Shown here: one piece after another, positions 9,374 through 16,886 of the stretch
Position numbering within the stretch: the stretch's first letter is position 1
Layout of the letters: each line of letters starts with the position of its first letter
Assembly (NCBI RefSeq): GCF_000382445.1
Contig: NZ_KB905472.1
Location: 2,705,390 to 2,769,389, forward strand
Reading direction: 5' to 3'
From: Phocaeicola massiliensis B84634 = Timone 84634 = DSM 17679 = JCM 13223
GTDB taxonomy: Bacteria; Bacteroidota; Bacteroidia; Bacteroidales; Bacteroidaceae
DNA: 64,000 bases
Program-made: the position numbers and the translations under genes
The notes under the pieces: model-generated
Seen by the model: the letters and a program-made list of their open reading frames with translations, nothing else
What the model was told of the DNA's origin: nothing
Database searches by the model: none

Positions 9374-9601
9374 AATATGGGTATAAATACAATGACAATA
9401 AACGATATACATTCTCAACAAAATCTCAACAAGCCAAAAGAGAAGTTGAGAGACCACCGATACCCGTTTGTGGATTTCTCTTTTGGTGAGCGGTTTGTTG
9501 AGAAGATGTTGAGAGGTTACGAGGCTGTATATAAACATATTACATCAACAGTTCATCAAATCAACAAATTTTCATCAACTTCAAAACCGTATGTAATATG
9601 A
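9374..9601 (+). CDS. small hypothetical protein coupled to the primase gene
   Basis: About 75 residues from the ATG at 9374 (a TTG two codons earlier is also possible). No family recognised. Its stop codon overlaps the primase start in an ATGA arrangement, which supports a real, translationally coupled gene. The DNA is rich in TCAACA / TGTTGA motifs, so the segment may also hold replication signals. Confidence 0.5.
   Translation, partial: NMGINTMTINDIHSQQNLNKPKEKLRDHRYPFVDFSFGERFVEKMLRGYEAVYKHITSTVHQINKFSSTSKPYVI
9417..9582. repeat. cluster of TCAACA / TGTTGA motifs, possible iteron-like origin
   Basis: At least eight copies of TCAACA, ATCAAC or their complement GTTGA(GA) occur between the helicase and primase genes, for example near 9417, 9427, 9446, 9493, 9504, 9546, 9560 and 9575. 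Spacing is irregular. This could be an initiator-binding cluster or simply codon bias of the small ORF it overlaps. Confidence 0.3.
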
Positions 9602-10569
9602 CAATCCAAGATGTAAAGCAAATCAAACTGGCAGACTATCTGCAAAGTCTGGGCTATACGCCTGTAAAGCAACAAGGCAGGAATCTGTGGTACAAATCAC
9701 CGTTACGGGAAGAAACGGACGCATCGTTCAAGGTAAACACCGAGCTTGAAAAATGGTACGACTTCGGCATCGGCAAAGGCGGTAATATCATTGCATTGGC
9801 AGCGGAACTCTACCATTCGGAAGATGTAGCCTATCTGCTGAAACGCATAGAGGAGCGGACAGCATACATCCGCCCTGCATCGTTCTCTTTTGGCAGACAG
9901 CATTCCGACAATCAGCCTTATCAGGGATTAAGTGTTGGTGAGTTGTCCTCTCCTGCTCTTATAGCCTATCTGCAAGAAAGGGGAATAAACATCGGACTTG
10001 CCAAAAGAGAATGCAGGGAGCTTCGGTTTATGAATGCCGACAAACCCTATTTTGCCATCGGCTTTCCGAACATGGCAGGGGGATATGAAGTGCGCAACAG
10101 ATACTTCAAGGGATGTGTCGCCCCGAAAGACATCACCCATATCCGACAGCAGGGCGGACAACGATGTATGTGTTACCTGTTCGAGGGGTTCATGGATTAC
10201 CTTTCATTCCTTACCATCCGAGTAGAAAACAATCCGCAACACCCGCGATTGGACACACAGGACTATATCATATTGAACTCCGTTTCCAATCTTGCAAAAG
10301 CGGAAAGCATATTGGAGACCTACATCCAAGTCGGCTGTTTCCTTGACAACGACACGGCAGGACGGAACACCTGCAAGAAGCTGAAAGAGAAGTTTGGGGA
10401 ACGGCTGCTTGACAAGTCAATGTACTATCGTGAGTATAAGGACTTGAACGACTACCTGTGCGGTAAGCCCTTGTCCCAATCGGCAGAGCCGATAAAGGAG
10501 AAGAAGCAAGTCCAATCCGCAAGGCGGATGATGCAGCCACCGAAAAAGAAAGGGGGATTTCATCTGTAA
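9598..10569 (+). CDS. Toprim-domain DNA primase
   Basis: A 323-residue primase-like protein. The N-terminal part (residues 1-80: MTIQDVKQIKLADYLQSLGY, then SPLREETDASFKV and GKGGNIIALA) resembles the CHC2/DnaG N-terminal fold but shows no clear zinc cysteine set. The Toprim domain is clear: EGFMDYLSF (about residue 200; acidic residues of the first motif) and LDNDTAG (about residue 248; DxDxxG motif). It should make primers for the element's DNA after transfer, working with the upstream helicase. The start overlaps the previous stop by 4 bp. Confidence 0.8.
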   Translation: MTIQDVKQIKLADYLQSLGYTPVKQQGRNLWYKSPLREETDASFKVNTELEKWYDFGIGKGGNIIALAAELYHSEDVAYLLKRIEERTAYIRPASFSFGRQHSDNQPYQGLSVGELSSPALIAYLQERGINIGLAKRECRELRFMNADKPYFAIGFPNMAGGYEVRNRYFKGCVAPKDITHIRQQGGQRCMCYLFEGFMDYLSFLTIRVENNPQHPRLDTQDYIILNSVSNLAKAESILETYIQVGCFLDNDTAGRNTCKKLKEKFGERLLDKSMYYREYKDLNDYLCGKPLSQSAEPIKEKKQVQSARRMMQPPKKKGGFHL

Positions 10570-10618
10570 TATGCACGTCCGCTCTCCCAAGGTATTTAGA
10601 CAGAAATACCATAGCTCA

Positions 10619-10732
10619 ATAGGGCGTTTTCTTCACGCATTACTCCGTAACGCTAAAAACACCCTATCGAGCCAAAGGGAAATCCCTTTGGAAACCCTGT
10701 GCAAACGAGAGCAGAAGCCAAACTCGTTTGGA
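10619..10732. other. candidate oriT: nested inverted repeats just upstream of the relaxase
   Basis: Three inverted repeats crowd the 270-bp gap before mobV: ATAGGGCGTTTT (10619-10630) with AAAACACCCTAT (10656-10667), one mismatch; CCAAAGGGA/TCCCTTTGG (10672-10691), perfect with a 2-nt loop; and CCAAACTCGTTTGG near 10718-10731. MobV relaxases nick next to such repeats directly upstream of their own genes. The nick position cannot be read. Confidence 0.55.
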
Positions 10733-10835
10733 TTATGCCGAGTGCAGCAATGGTTCATTTGCATAATAAACCCTGTGAGCCGATGCCACAGGCAGAGAGA
10801 AGAAACATAACGATAACCGCAAAAATAGGAATAAT

Positions 10836-12143
10836 ATGGGATATTTTTCATTAGACATAAAGAAAGCAAAGGGTACATCGGACACCACGCAGTCCGACCA
10901 TATAGAGAGAAAGATAATACCTAAAAACGCAGACCCGACAAGAACGCATCTGAACAGGGTGCTTGTCGAATACCCCGATGGCGTTCACGGCAGGGATGAA
11001 GCGATTGCCCACAGGCTGAACACGGCAGGCATCAGACGGAAAATCACGCACGACCAAGTCCGTGTCGTTCGGGTGGTCTTGTCGGGTACACACGAGGACA
11101 TGATGAACATACAGGAAAAAGGAGAACTCGATGAATGGTGCAGCGACAGCATCCAATGGCTGCAAGCCACATTCGGCAAAGACAATGTGGTTGCCGCACA
11201 TCTGCACATGGACGAGAAGACTCCGCACATACATGCAGCCGTTGTTCCCATCGTGACGGGTGAAAGGCGCAAAGCCAAGAAAGAGCAGACGGACGGTAAG
11301 CGCAAGTACCGCAAGAAAACAAATTCCGTCCGTTTGTGTGCCGATGACCTGTTCAACCGCCAGACCTTGGTCGCCTACCACGACAATTACGCAAGGGTGA
11401 TGGCGAAATACGGATTGCAGCGTGGGGTACGGGGTTCGGAAGCACGGCACACCACCACCATGCAGTATTATAGGGACTTGAAAAAGAAGAATGAAGTCCT
11501 CGAAACCGAAACCAGACTGTTGCAGGAAAAGAAGACCGAAGCGCAGGAGGAATTGAGACAGGTAAAAGCAGAAATCCGTACTGACAAGCTCAAATGTGTA
11601 GCCACCGATACGGCAACCGCCCTTGCAAGCAGTGTGGGTTCTCTTTTCGGAAGTGGAAGAATGAAATCGTTGGAACGCAGGAACGAGGACTTGCAAGACC
11701 GCATCCTTGAACTTGAAGACGAAGCCCGACAACGGGAACGGCAACAAGCCGAACAGATACAGGAGATAAGAAACGCTTACGAGCAACAGCACCGCAAGCT
11801 GTCGGAGTTTACGGATTTTGTCAGACGCTACTTTCCGTATGTGGAGAAACTGATGCCTGTAATAAATTTCCTGCGTGAACGTTTGGGCTTTAATGATGGG
11901 ATAATCAGAAGACTGTGCGAGTTCAAGGAGGTCGGAATAAAAGGTGAACTCTATTCTTCCGAATTTAACCGAAGTTTTGATACCCGACATTCCGTCTGCT
12001 CCATCAAACAGGATGAAAACGGTAAATTCGATTTCAAGATAGACGGGGTTTCTCACGTGAACTGGTTCAGAAAGAAGATGAATGAGTTCAGAGAAGCCAT
12101 CGGAATACCGAAGCCAAGACAGAATAGAAGTATGAAACTGTAA
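10836..12143 (+). CDS. mobV: MobV-family relaxase
   Basis: A 435-residue relaxase that would nick oriT, stay bound to the 5' end and lead the strand into a recipient. The catalytic HUH-type motif is at residues 122-133: His122, His124, Asp126-Glu127 and His131/His133 in HMDEKTPHIH. The N-terminal HIERK and RTHLN stretches are the typical MobV motif 1 region. Residues about 210-320 are a long charged coiled coil (KKKNEVLETETRLLQEKK and following). The C-terminal end (about 330-435) is a conserved accessory region. An oriT-like region precedes it and a strong terminator follows. Confidence 0.93.
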   Translation: MGYFSLDIKKAKGTSDTTQSDHIERKIIPKNADPTRTHLNRVLVEYPDGVHGRDEAIAHRLNTAGIRRKITHDQVRVVRVVLSGTHEDMMNIQEKGELDEWCSDSIQWLQATFGKDNVVAAHLHMDEKTPHIHAAVVPIVTGERRKAKKEQTDGKRKYRKKTNSVRLCADDLFNRQTLVAYHDNYARVMAKYGLQRGVRGSEARHTTTMQYYRDLKKKNEVLETETRLLQEKKTEAQEELRQVKAEIRTDKLKCVATDTATALASSVGSLFGSGRMKSLERRNEDLQDRILELEDEARQRERQQAEQIQEIRNAYEQQHRKLSEFTDFVRRYFPYVEKLMPVINFLRERLGFNDGIIRRLCEFKEVGIKGELYSSEFNRSFDTRHSVCSIKQDENGKFDFKIDGVSHVNWFRKKMNEFREAIGIPKPRQNRSMKL

Positions 12144-12150
12144 ATCAAAA

Positions 12151-12185
12151 AAATCCGTGATAGTAGAATGGTATATCACGGATTT
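12151..12185 (+). terminator. mobV terminator
   Basis: AAATCCGTGATA / TATCACGGATTT is a perfect 12-bp stem with an 11-nt loop, followed by a T-rich stretch, 7 bp after the mobV stop. Confidence 0.85.
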
Positions 12186-12189
12186 TTCA

Positions 12190-12197
12190 TACTTTTG
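12190..12197 (+). promoter_or_regulatory. -7 box directly before the rod-like hairpin
   Basis: TACTTTTG matches TAnnTTTG and lies right after the mobV terminator. It predicts a start near 12204, about 33 nt before the long hairpin. Confidence 0.45.
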
Positions 12198-12236
12198 TAT
12201 TGGATTGAGGCAACTCTTTCCAAGACATACGAAAAA

Positions 12237-12408
12237 AAAGAAGCGTTATGCTTATCTTGTACTTGAAAACGTAGGAAATTTTCAATTAGATGCAAGGATA
12301 GCATAGTGGTTCTCACGCATATAGCGTGGGCTGCTATTGTTACATCTGCATCTATGGTTTCCTACGACCTTCAAGTAAAGAATGTGGCATACAGTTCCAC
12401 GCTTCTTT
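12237..12408 (+). ncRNA. 172-nt rod-like hairpin: unrecognised structured RNA or single-strand origin
   Basis: No protein gene lies here. The stretch folds on itself along nearly its whole length through seven nested stems: AAAGAAGCGT 12237-12246 with ACGCTTCTTT 12399-12408; TATGC with GCATA (12247-12251 / 12387-12391); TACTTGAA with TTCAAGTA (12260-12267 / 12370-12377); CGTAGGAAA with TTTCCTACG (12270-12278 / 12358-12366); AGATGCA with TGCATCT (12288-12294 / 12347-12353); ATAGCA with TGCTAT (12298-12303 / 12332-12337); and CACGC with GCGTG (12314-12318 / 12324-12328) around an ATATA loop. A terminator and a -7 box precede it. The shape recalls 6S RNA or the single-strand origins of rolling-circle replicons. 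Identity is unknown. Confidence 0.6.
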
Positions 12409-12454
12409 AATAGGTTAAATTCCTTTGGGAACTGGAGATTAAAAAATGTAGTGT

Positions 12455-12952
12455 ATGAGCGTAATAAAAAAATGGTTATTAGCTATTTGTGCCATTATAT
12501 TAATGAATGGATGTGCACCACTTCGAATGCCTGTAATAGTAAGGAATGCTCCTATTGAAATGTATAAATACGCATACATTTCCCCAACAAAGGAATTGAC
12601 ATCAAGCACAGGAGGTACATATGGTGGGCAATACGGTATCTATGGTTCTTCAACCACCAAAAGTGTTAATCCAAGTGATGTAATAGCAGGAATACTAATA
12701 AAAGAAGGATATATCATATTACCCGAACTTAAACCCGAATTATCTAATGAAACTCTAATCGTCAATTATGGTGAGAGTGGCAGGCGTAATAGAGGTTTAG
12801 GTTACACAATAGAAGTAACTATACAGTTTAGCTCTGCAAAAACCAATGAAATGATATGTTCTTGTACAGCAGAAGGACAAGGCGAAACAGAAGCTGATGA
12901 TATCCGTCAAGCCATTAGAAGAGCCTTAACAAGTTTATTCCCTGAGAAATAA
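12455..12952 (+). CDS. cargo lipoprotein of unknown function
   Basis: 165 residues with a lipoprotein signal: hydrophobic LLAICAIILM followed by the lipobox MNGC (lipid Cys about residue 20). The mature part has a Gly/Ser/Tyr-rich segment (GGTYGGQYGIYGSS) and then a beta-rich region ending in a helix (DDIRQAIRRALTSLF). No acidic export signal follows the cysteine, so it is probably periplasmic-facing. It is AT-rich like its two downstream neighbours and 20 bp before the next lipoprotein, which suggests one cargo operon. I do not recognise the family. Confidence 0.7.
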   Translation: MSVIKKWLLAICAIILMNGCAPLRMPVIVRNAPIEMYKYAYISPTKELTSSTGGTYGGQYGIYGSSTTKSVNPSDVIAGILIKEGYIILPELKPELSNETLIVNYGESGRRNRGLGYTIEVTIQFSSAKTNEMICSCTAEGQGETEADDIRQAIRRALTSLFPEK

Positions 12953-12971
12953 CCCAATAATACGACAGATT

Positions 12972-13631
12972 ATGAAAAAGTTTTTAGTATTATCCGCTTT
13001 AGTTATAACTTCTTGTACACTCTCTAACGAGGAAAAAGCTGAGAAATTGGTTAAAGAGACGCTTAAAGACTATCTCTATCACCCTGATTCTTATGAGCCA
13101 ATATCAACAAGAGTTGATAGTATGTTTATTGATGTAACTACTATCGAGCCTATTATGAAAATTAGCGATGAAATCAAGAATTTGATATCTAAAATAAATC
13201 GCTGTGAGAGAAAAATTGAATCAGCAGAATCTTCTATGGATATTTTTGCCCCCAATGGTTATTCTTCTCAATACTCTCGTGGAGAGTATTCACGAGCAAA
13301 AAAAGAAAAGGAAGAAGCCAAATCTGATTTGAACAAATACACCAAGAAACTTTCAGAACAACTTGCTTTTCTAAAAGAAAATGTCGCTAAATATCACAAA
13401 GGAGAATTTACAGGTTGGGCAGTAAGCCATAGATTTAGGAGTCTTAATGGAGCAGGCTCAATGACCATTCCGGGAGAAATGATTTTCTTTTGCGATGAAG
13501 AATTTACAACTTGTGGGGGTTATGAAACAGATAAGTTTGAGGACTTCGTAAAAATTTTAAACGCAGTAGATGAAGCAACTTCGGATGAAGATGTAATAGA
13601 TTATTTTAAAGAAAATAATTTTTTGCTATAA
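12972..13631 (+). CDS. cargo lipoprotein with coiled coil, unknown function
   Basis: 219 residues. A short signal with lipobox ITSC places the lipid cysteine at about residue 15. Residues about 65-130 form a charged helical segment (KINRCERKIESAESS ... KKEKEEAKSDLNKYTKKL) likely to be a coiled coil. The C-terminal part (GEFTGWAVSHRFRSLNGAG, then PGEMIFFCDEEFTTCGGY) looks like a compact domain with two cysteines. Similar small lipoproteins are scattered in Bacteroidota accessory DNA, but no function is known to me. Likely co-transcribed with the preceding lipoprotein. Confidence 0.7.
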   Translation: MKKFLVLSALVITSCTLSNEEKAEKLVKETLKDYLYHPDSYEPISTRVDSMFIDVTTIEPIMKISDEIKNLISKINRCERKIESAESSMDIFAPNGYSSQYSRGEYSRAKKEKEEAKSDLNKYTKKLSEQLAFLKENVAKYHKGEFTGWAVSHRFRSLNGAGSMTIPGEMIFFCDEEFTTCGGYETDKFEDFVKILNAVDEATSDEDVIDYFKENNFLL

Positions 13632-13698
13632 ATTCCGTATTTCCGTAGTACGCTAATTTTTATGCAAATCAAATATTATCAACTGCTATTTTTTTAAT

Positions 13699-16314
13699 AT
13701 GCAATGGGCGTTTATTTTGGTTATTTGTATAATTGCTATTTCGGTTATTGTAATAGCGATGGTACGAACACGCCTAAAAAACAAATCCAAAGAGCTTGCA
13801 GAAAAGCTAAACCATATATCTGCATATAGCGAGAAATCAAATTATGAGCAAGCAAGAGAGAGATTATCGGCTCTTAATGAGGGGGCGTTTATAGATATTC
13901 CCTCAGACTTAAATAATGGCTTTTATGGCAGGGTAATCTCCGCAACGCAAGAAAAAGATTTCATCAATCATTATAAGGTGCATTTCCAAGAGGCATATTC
14001 ACTTCTGAAGAAACTTGAAGCATTTAACATCACTCCATCAGAAACCATATCCAAATTCATTAACGACTTTGGAAGAATCAACAAACTTGTAAAACAACAC
14101 AATGATGGTGTTATAACCTTTCTACTTGACACGCACAGGGACTTTTTTGACCATTGCCTAAAATACCCATTAGACAAGCAACAAAGACGCTCAATTGTTT
14201 CAGAAGAGGATAATTGTTTAGTAGTCAGCAGTGCAGGTAGTGGTAAAACCTCTTCAATTGTCGGTAAGGTTAAATATCTCACCGAAATCAAGGGTATAGC
14301 ACCTGAAAGAATTTTACTTATCAGTTATACCAACAAAGCAGCAGCCGAACTAACCGAAAGAATGGCGACCAATGGATTGAAAGGCTACACATTCCATAAG
14401 TTAGCCATTGATATTATAGGCAAAACGACAGGTACAAAACCATCTATTTGCGACAATACAGATTCATTGTTTGTAGATATATATCACAAATTGTTAGATA
14501 AATCGTCTTTCAAGAAAAGTATAGTGGAATACTTTATTGATTACCAAACGAATGAAGCTGATTGGGAACAACGCAAGAATGAAAGACGGGAGCAATTATC
14601 AGGACTAAAGAATGTGCAGCTAAAGGCGATGTTTCCCGATATGGACGGCAGAGCCATATATGTGAGAAGTGAACAAGAACAAAAAATATGTTTTGCTTTG
14701 TCCTCGCTGGGAGTGAAATTCAGATATGAAGAACCATACGAACATCAATTAGCAGATGAGATGCACTCACAATATCGTCCCGACTTCTCAATATATTTTA
14801 AGCAAGGAGGAGTAACCAAACGCATCTATCTTGAACATTTCGGAGTTGATGAACACGGGCTTGTTCCTGCTTGGTTCGCAAAAGATAAGGGTATAACCTA
14901 CGAAGAAGCCAATCAGAAATACAATGATGGTATAACTTGGAAGAAAACTGCTCACGAGAAATTTGGCACACAACTTTTAGTAACATCAAGTGCAGATTTT
15001 CATTATTCTGATATTAGGGATAAACTCCGTAAACTATTAGCTGAAGCAGGTGTACCAATTCAAGAAAAGACCGATGAGGAGTTATACGATTTAGTACTAC
15101 CCAAAGGCAGCAAGCAGGAAAAGGCGTTTATACGACTTGTTGTTACTTTCGTTACATTGGTAAAATCAAGTTGTAAATCAGTTAAAGAGGTTTTGAAACA
15201 AGCCAAAAATGCAGATGATGAACGAAGTGTGTTTATCATCAAGAATATATTTCAACCTGTATATGAACGCTACATAAATGCGTTAAGCGATAGTAACCAA
15301 ATTGATTTTACCGATGCTATTCTTCAAGCCACTGAGATATGTCGTACTTCACACCCTGTTGAATATGATTATATCATAGTGGATGAGTTTCAAGATATTT
15401 CTGTTGACCGTTACAACTTCTTGAAAGTATTGCGAGAGGGTAATCCTCCTGCAAAGTTGTATTGTGTGGGTGATGATTGGCAGTCTATTTATCGTTTTTC
15501 GGGAAGTGATATGGCTCTATTCAATCAATTCCCCGAATATTTTGGAACAACGGAGATAAACAAGATTGAAACGACATACAGATTTGGAGAGCCTTTGGTT
15601 TCTTTATCGTCGAACTTTATACAACGCAATAAAGCCCAAATACAAAAGAATATCCATTCGTTCAGCTCAGAAATGAGAACCGAGTTGGAATTCTATGCTT
15701 ATGATAGACGAGATTACTGCAATACGATAGGGCAACTTGTAGCTTCTATTCCATCGGATAAATCAATATTCCTATTGGGGCGTTACTCTTTTGATGATTA
15801 CTACCTCTCTTTTATGTACCAATCAATTAAAGAGGGTAATAGATTCTACTATGTGATAGGAGGACGAAAAATAGAGTTTTTAACCGTACATAAGTCAAAA
15901 GGTCTTGAAGCGGATTATGTAATACTCTTACAATGCAATAAAGATACATACGGTTTCCCATCACAGGTGAGTGACGACCCTGTGCTTAACTATGTGCTCA
16001 CTAAGAGCGACCAATTCCCATACGGAGAAGAAAGAAGATTATTCTATGTTGCAATAACAAGGGCTAAGGTAAAAACGCTTGTATTATACGATAAGCGTTT
16101 CCCGTCTGTATTTGTGGATGAATTCTTGCACCCCGAAAAGGTGTCAGAAGAAAGCTATGTAAAGCACCCTAACGCCAATAAAAGATGGACAAGAAGTGCA
16201 GACCAATTTTTATTGAAACTGCACAATGAAGGTAAGAGTGTCAAATATATTGCAAACAAAATGGGTAGAAGTCAAACTTCGATTGTAATGCGATTAAACA
16301 AACTAAACAAATAG
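13699..16314 (+). CDS. membrane-anchored helicase IV (HelD)-like UvrD-family helicase with nuclease-like insert
   Basis: 871 residues. A single membrane segment (about residues 3-22) precedes the enzyme. SF1A helicase motifs follow: Walker A AGSGKT (residues 179-184), motif Ia ISYTNKAAAEL, Walker B VDEFQDIS (about 562), GDDWQSIYRFSG, TTYRF, TVHKSKGLEADYV and RLFYVAITRA. These match E. coli helicase IV closely in wording. Between motif Ia and Walker B lies an insert with RPDF (Asp362) and LEHFG (Glu379), a PD-(D/E)xK-like layout lacking the usual lysine. The last 40 residues look like a helix-turn-helix (IANKMGRSQTSIVMRLNKL). As element cargo it may act in DNA repair, replication of incoming DNA, or defence; none is shown. 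Confidence 0.85.
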   Translation: MQWAFILVICIIAISVIVIAMVRTRLKNKSKELAEKLNHISAYSEKSNYEQARERLSALNEGAFIDIPSDLNNGFYGRVISATQEKDFINHYKVHFQEAYSLLKKLEAFNITPSETISKFINDFGRINKLVKQHNDGVITFLLDTHRDFFDHCLKYPLDKQQRRSIVSEEDNCLVVSSAGSGKTSSIVGKVKYLTEIKGIAPERILLISYTNKAAAELTERMATNGLKGYTFHKLAIDIIGKTTGTKPSICDNTDSLFVDIYHKLLDKSSFKKSIVEYFIDYQTNEADWEQRKNERREQLSGLKNVQLKAMFPDMDGRAIYVRSEQEQKICFALSSLGVKFRYEEPYEHQLADEMHSQYRPDFSIYFKQGGVTKRIYLEHFGVDEHGLVPAWFAKDKGITYEEANQKYNDGITWKKTAHEKFGTQLLVTSSADFHYSDIRDKLRKLLAEAGVPIQEKTDEELYDLVLPKGSKQEKAFIRLVVTFVTLVKSSCKSVKEVLKQAKNADDERSVFIIKNIFQPVYERYINALSDSNQIDFTDAILQATEICRTSHPVEYDYIIVDEFQDISVDRYNFLKVLREGNPPAKLYCVGDDWQSIYRFSGSDMALFNQFPEYFGTTEINKIETTYRFGEPLVSLSSNFIQRNKAQIQKNIHSFSSEMRTELEFYAYDRRDYCNTIGQLVASIPSDKSIFLLGRYSFDDYYLSFMYQSIKEGNRFYYVIGGRKIEFLTVHKSKGLEADYVILLQCNKDTYGFPSQVSDDPVLNYVLTKSDQFPYGEERRLFYVAITRAKVKTLVLYDKRFPSVFVDEFLHPEKVSEESYVKHPNANKRWTRSADQFLLKLHNEGKSVKYIANKMGRSQTSIVMRLNKLNK

Positions 16315-16500
16315 TCGAACTTTTTCTTTGATGTACCTTGTGTGCATCGGACTATTCTATTATTTTTGTACACAGAAACGAGTTACTTGAAAGCAATTCA
16401 AGGCAGAACGCAGCATACGGCACAGTTGCCAAGTCATTACCTCAAAATCGGGTAATTCTTCCAAAGTCCTTTGTATAAGGCACAAACGAAAGTTTTCCAG

Positions 16501-16525
16501 AATTACGAAAAAATCTCTGTAATAA
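16501..16525. repeat. candidate right attachment site
   Basis: AATTAC, 3 bases, then AAAATCTCTG-T-AATAA: an imperfect direct copy of 5105-5128. It lies about 190 bp beyond the last cargo gene and before chromosomal sequence. Confidence 0.45.
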
Positions 16526-16710
16526 ACGAATAAAAAGGGAGAAAACTCTGATTATGGTTAGCCTCTATTGATCTTAATGCCATTCTTCCGAAAACGAGCC
16601 TGTTTAATCCTCTAATATCTAATAAAGAAACAAAGTGTATTCCAAAGAATTGTAGCTTTTACTAAAAACTCAAGGATATGGGAGGACAGATATAAGAATC
16701 TAAAGAAAAT

Positions 16711-16860
16711 GGGGCTGTCAAAACGTGGATAATGCTATCATTTAGTTCGTAGGGGCGAGGTTCGCTCGCCCGAAAACAGTTTGTTTTGTGTCTTCGGGCA
16801 GGCGAACCCTGCCCCTACAGCTGACGATGGGATAGACCGATTTAGTTTTGACATACTCCC
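16711..16860 (-). repeat. 150-bp MITE-like repeat, copy 1
   Basis: Reverse-complement near-copy of 54967-55117. The ends are inverted repeats (GGGAGTATGTCAAAAC-type at one end, GTTTTGACAGCCCC-type at the other) and the middle holds two GC-rich hairpin arms built on GTAGGGGC-AGG / CGGGCGAGCGAACC. No coding capacity. It occupies most of the gap between the element's right end and the metallopeptidase gene. No clear target duplication. Confidence 0.8.
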
Positions 16861-16886
16861 ATTATTCAATACAATCGGATAAATAT

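Larger units (their letters stand above)
5105..16525. mobile_element. integrated mobilizable element (IntDOT-like integrase, MobV relaxase), about 11.4 kb
   Basis: An integrative and mobilizable element inserted between hisS and a zinc metallopeptidase gene. In order it holds integrase, a small wHTH/RhuM-like protein, an antisense orphan gene, a SF3-like helicase, a small coupled ORF, a Toprim primase, an oriT-like region, a MobV relaxase, a terminator, a rod-like hairpin, two lipoproteins and a helicase IV homologue. It has no conjugation (tra) genes, so transfer would need a helper element. The front module (5.3-12.1 kb) is more GC-rich than the cargo (12.4-16.3 kb), and the orphan gene at 7.0-7.9 kb is also AT-rich. 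Ends are inferred from an imperfect direct repeat of about 24 bp. Confidence 0.8.

Noticed and set aside
10851..12179. 442-codon open frame on the minus strand
   Set aside because: Shadow of the MobV relaxase gene, whose catalytic motif is plain on the plus strand.
12237..12408. Retron msr-msd RNA
   Set aside because: No reverse transcriptase gene follows, and the fold is one continuous rod instead of separate msr and msd hairpins.
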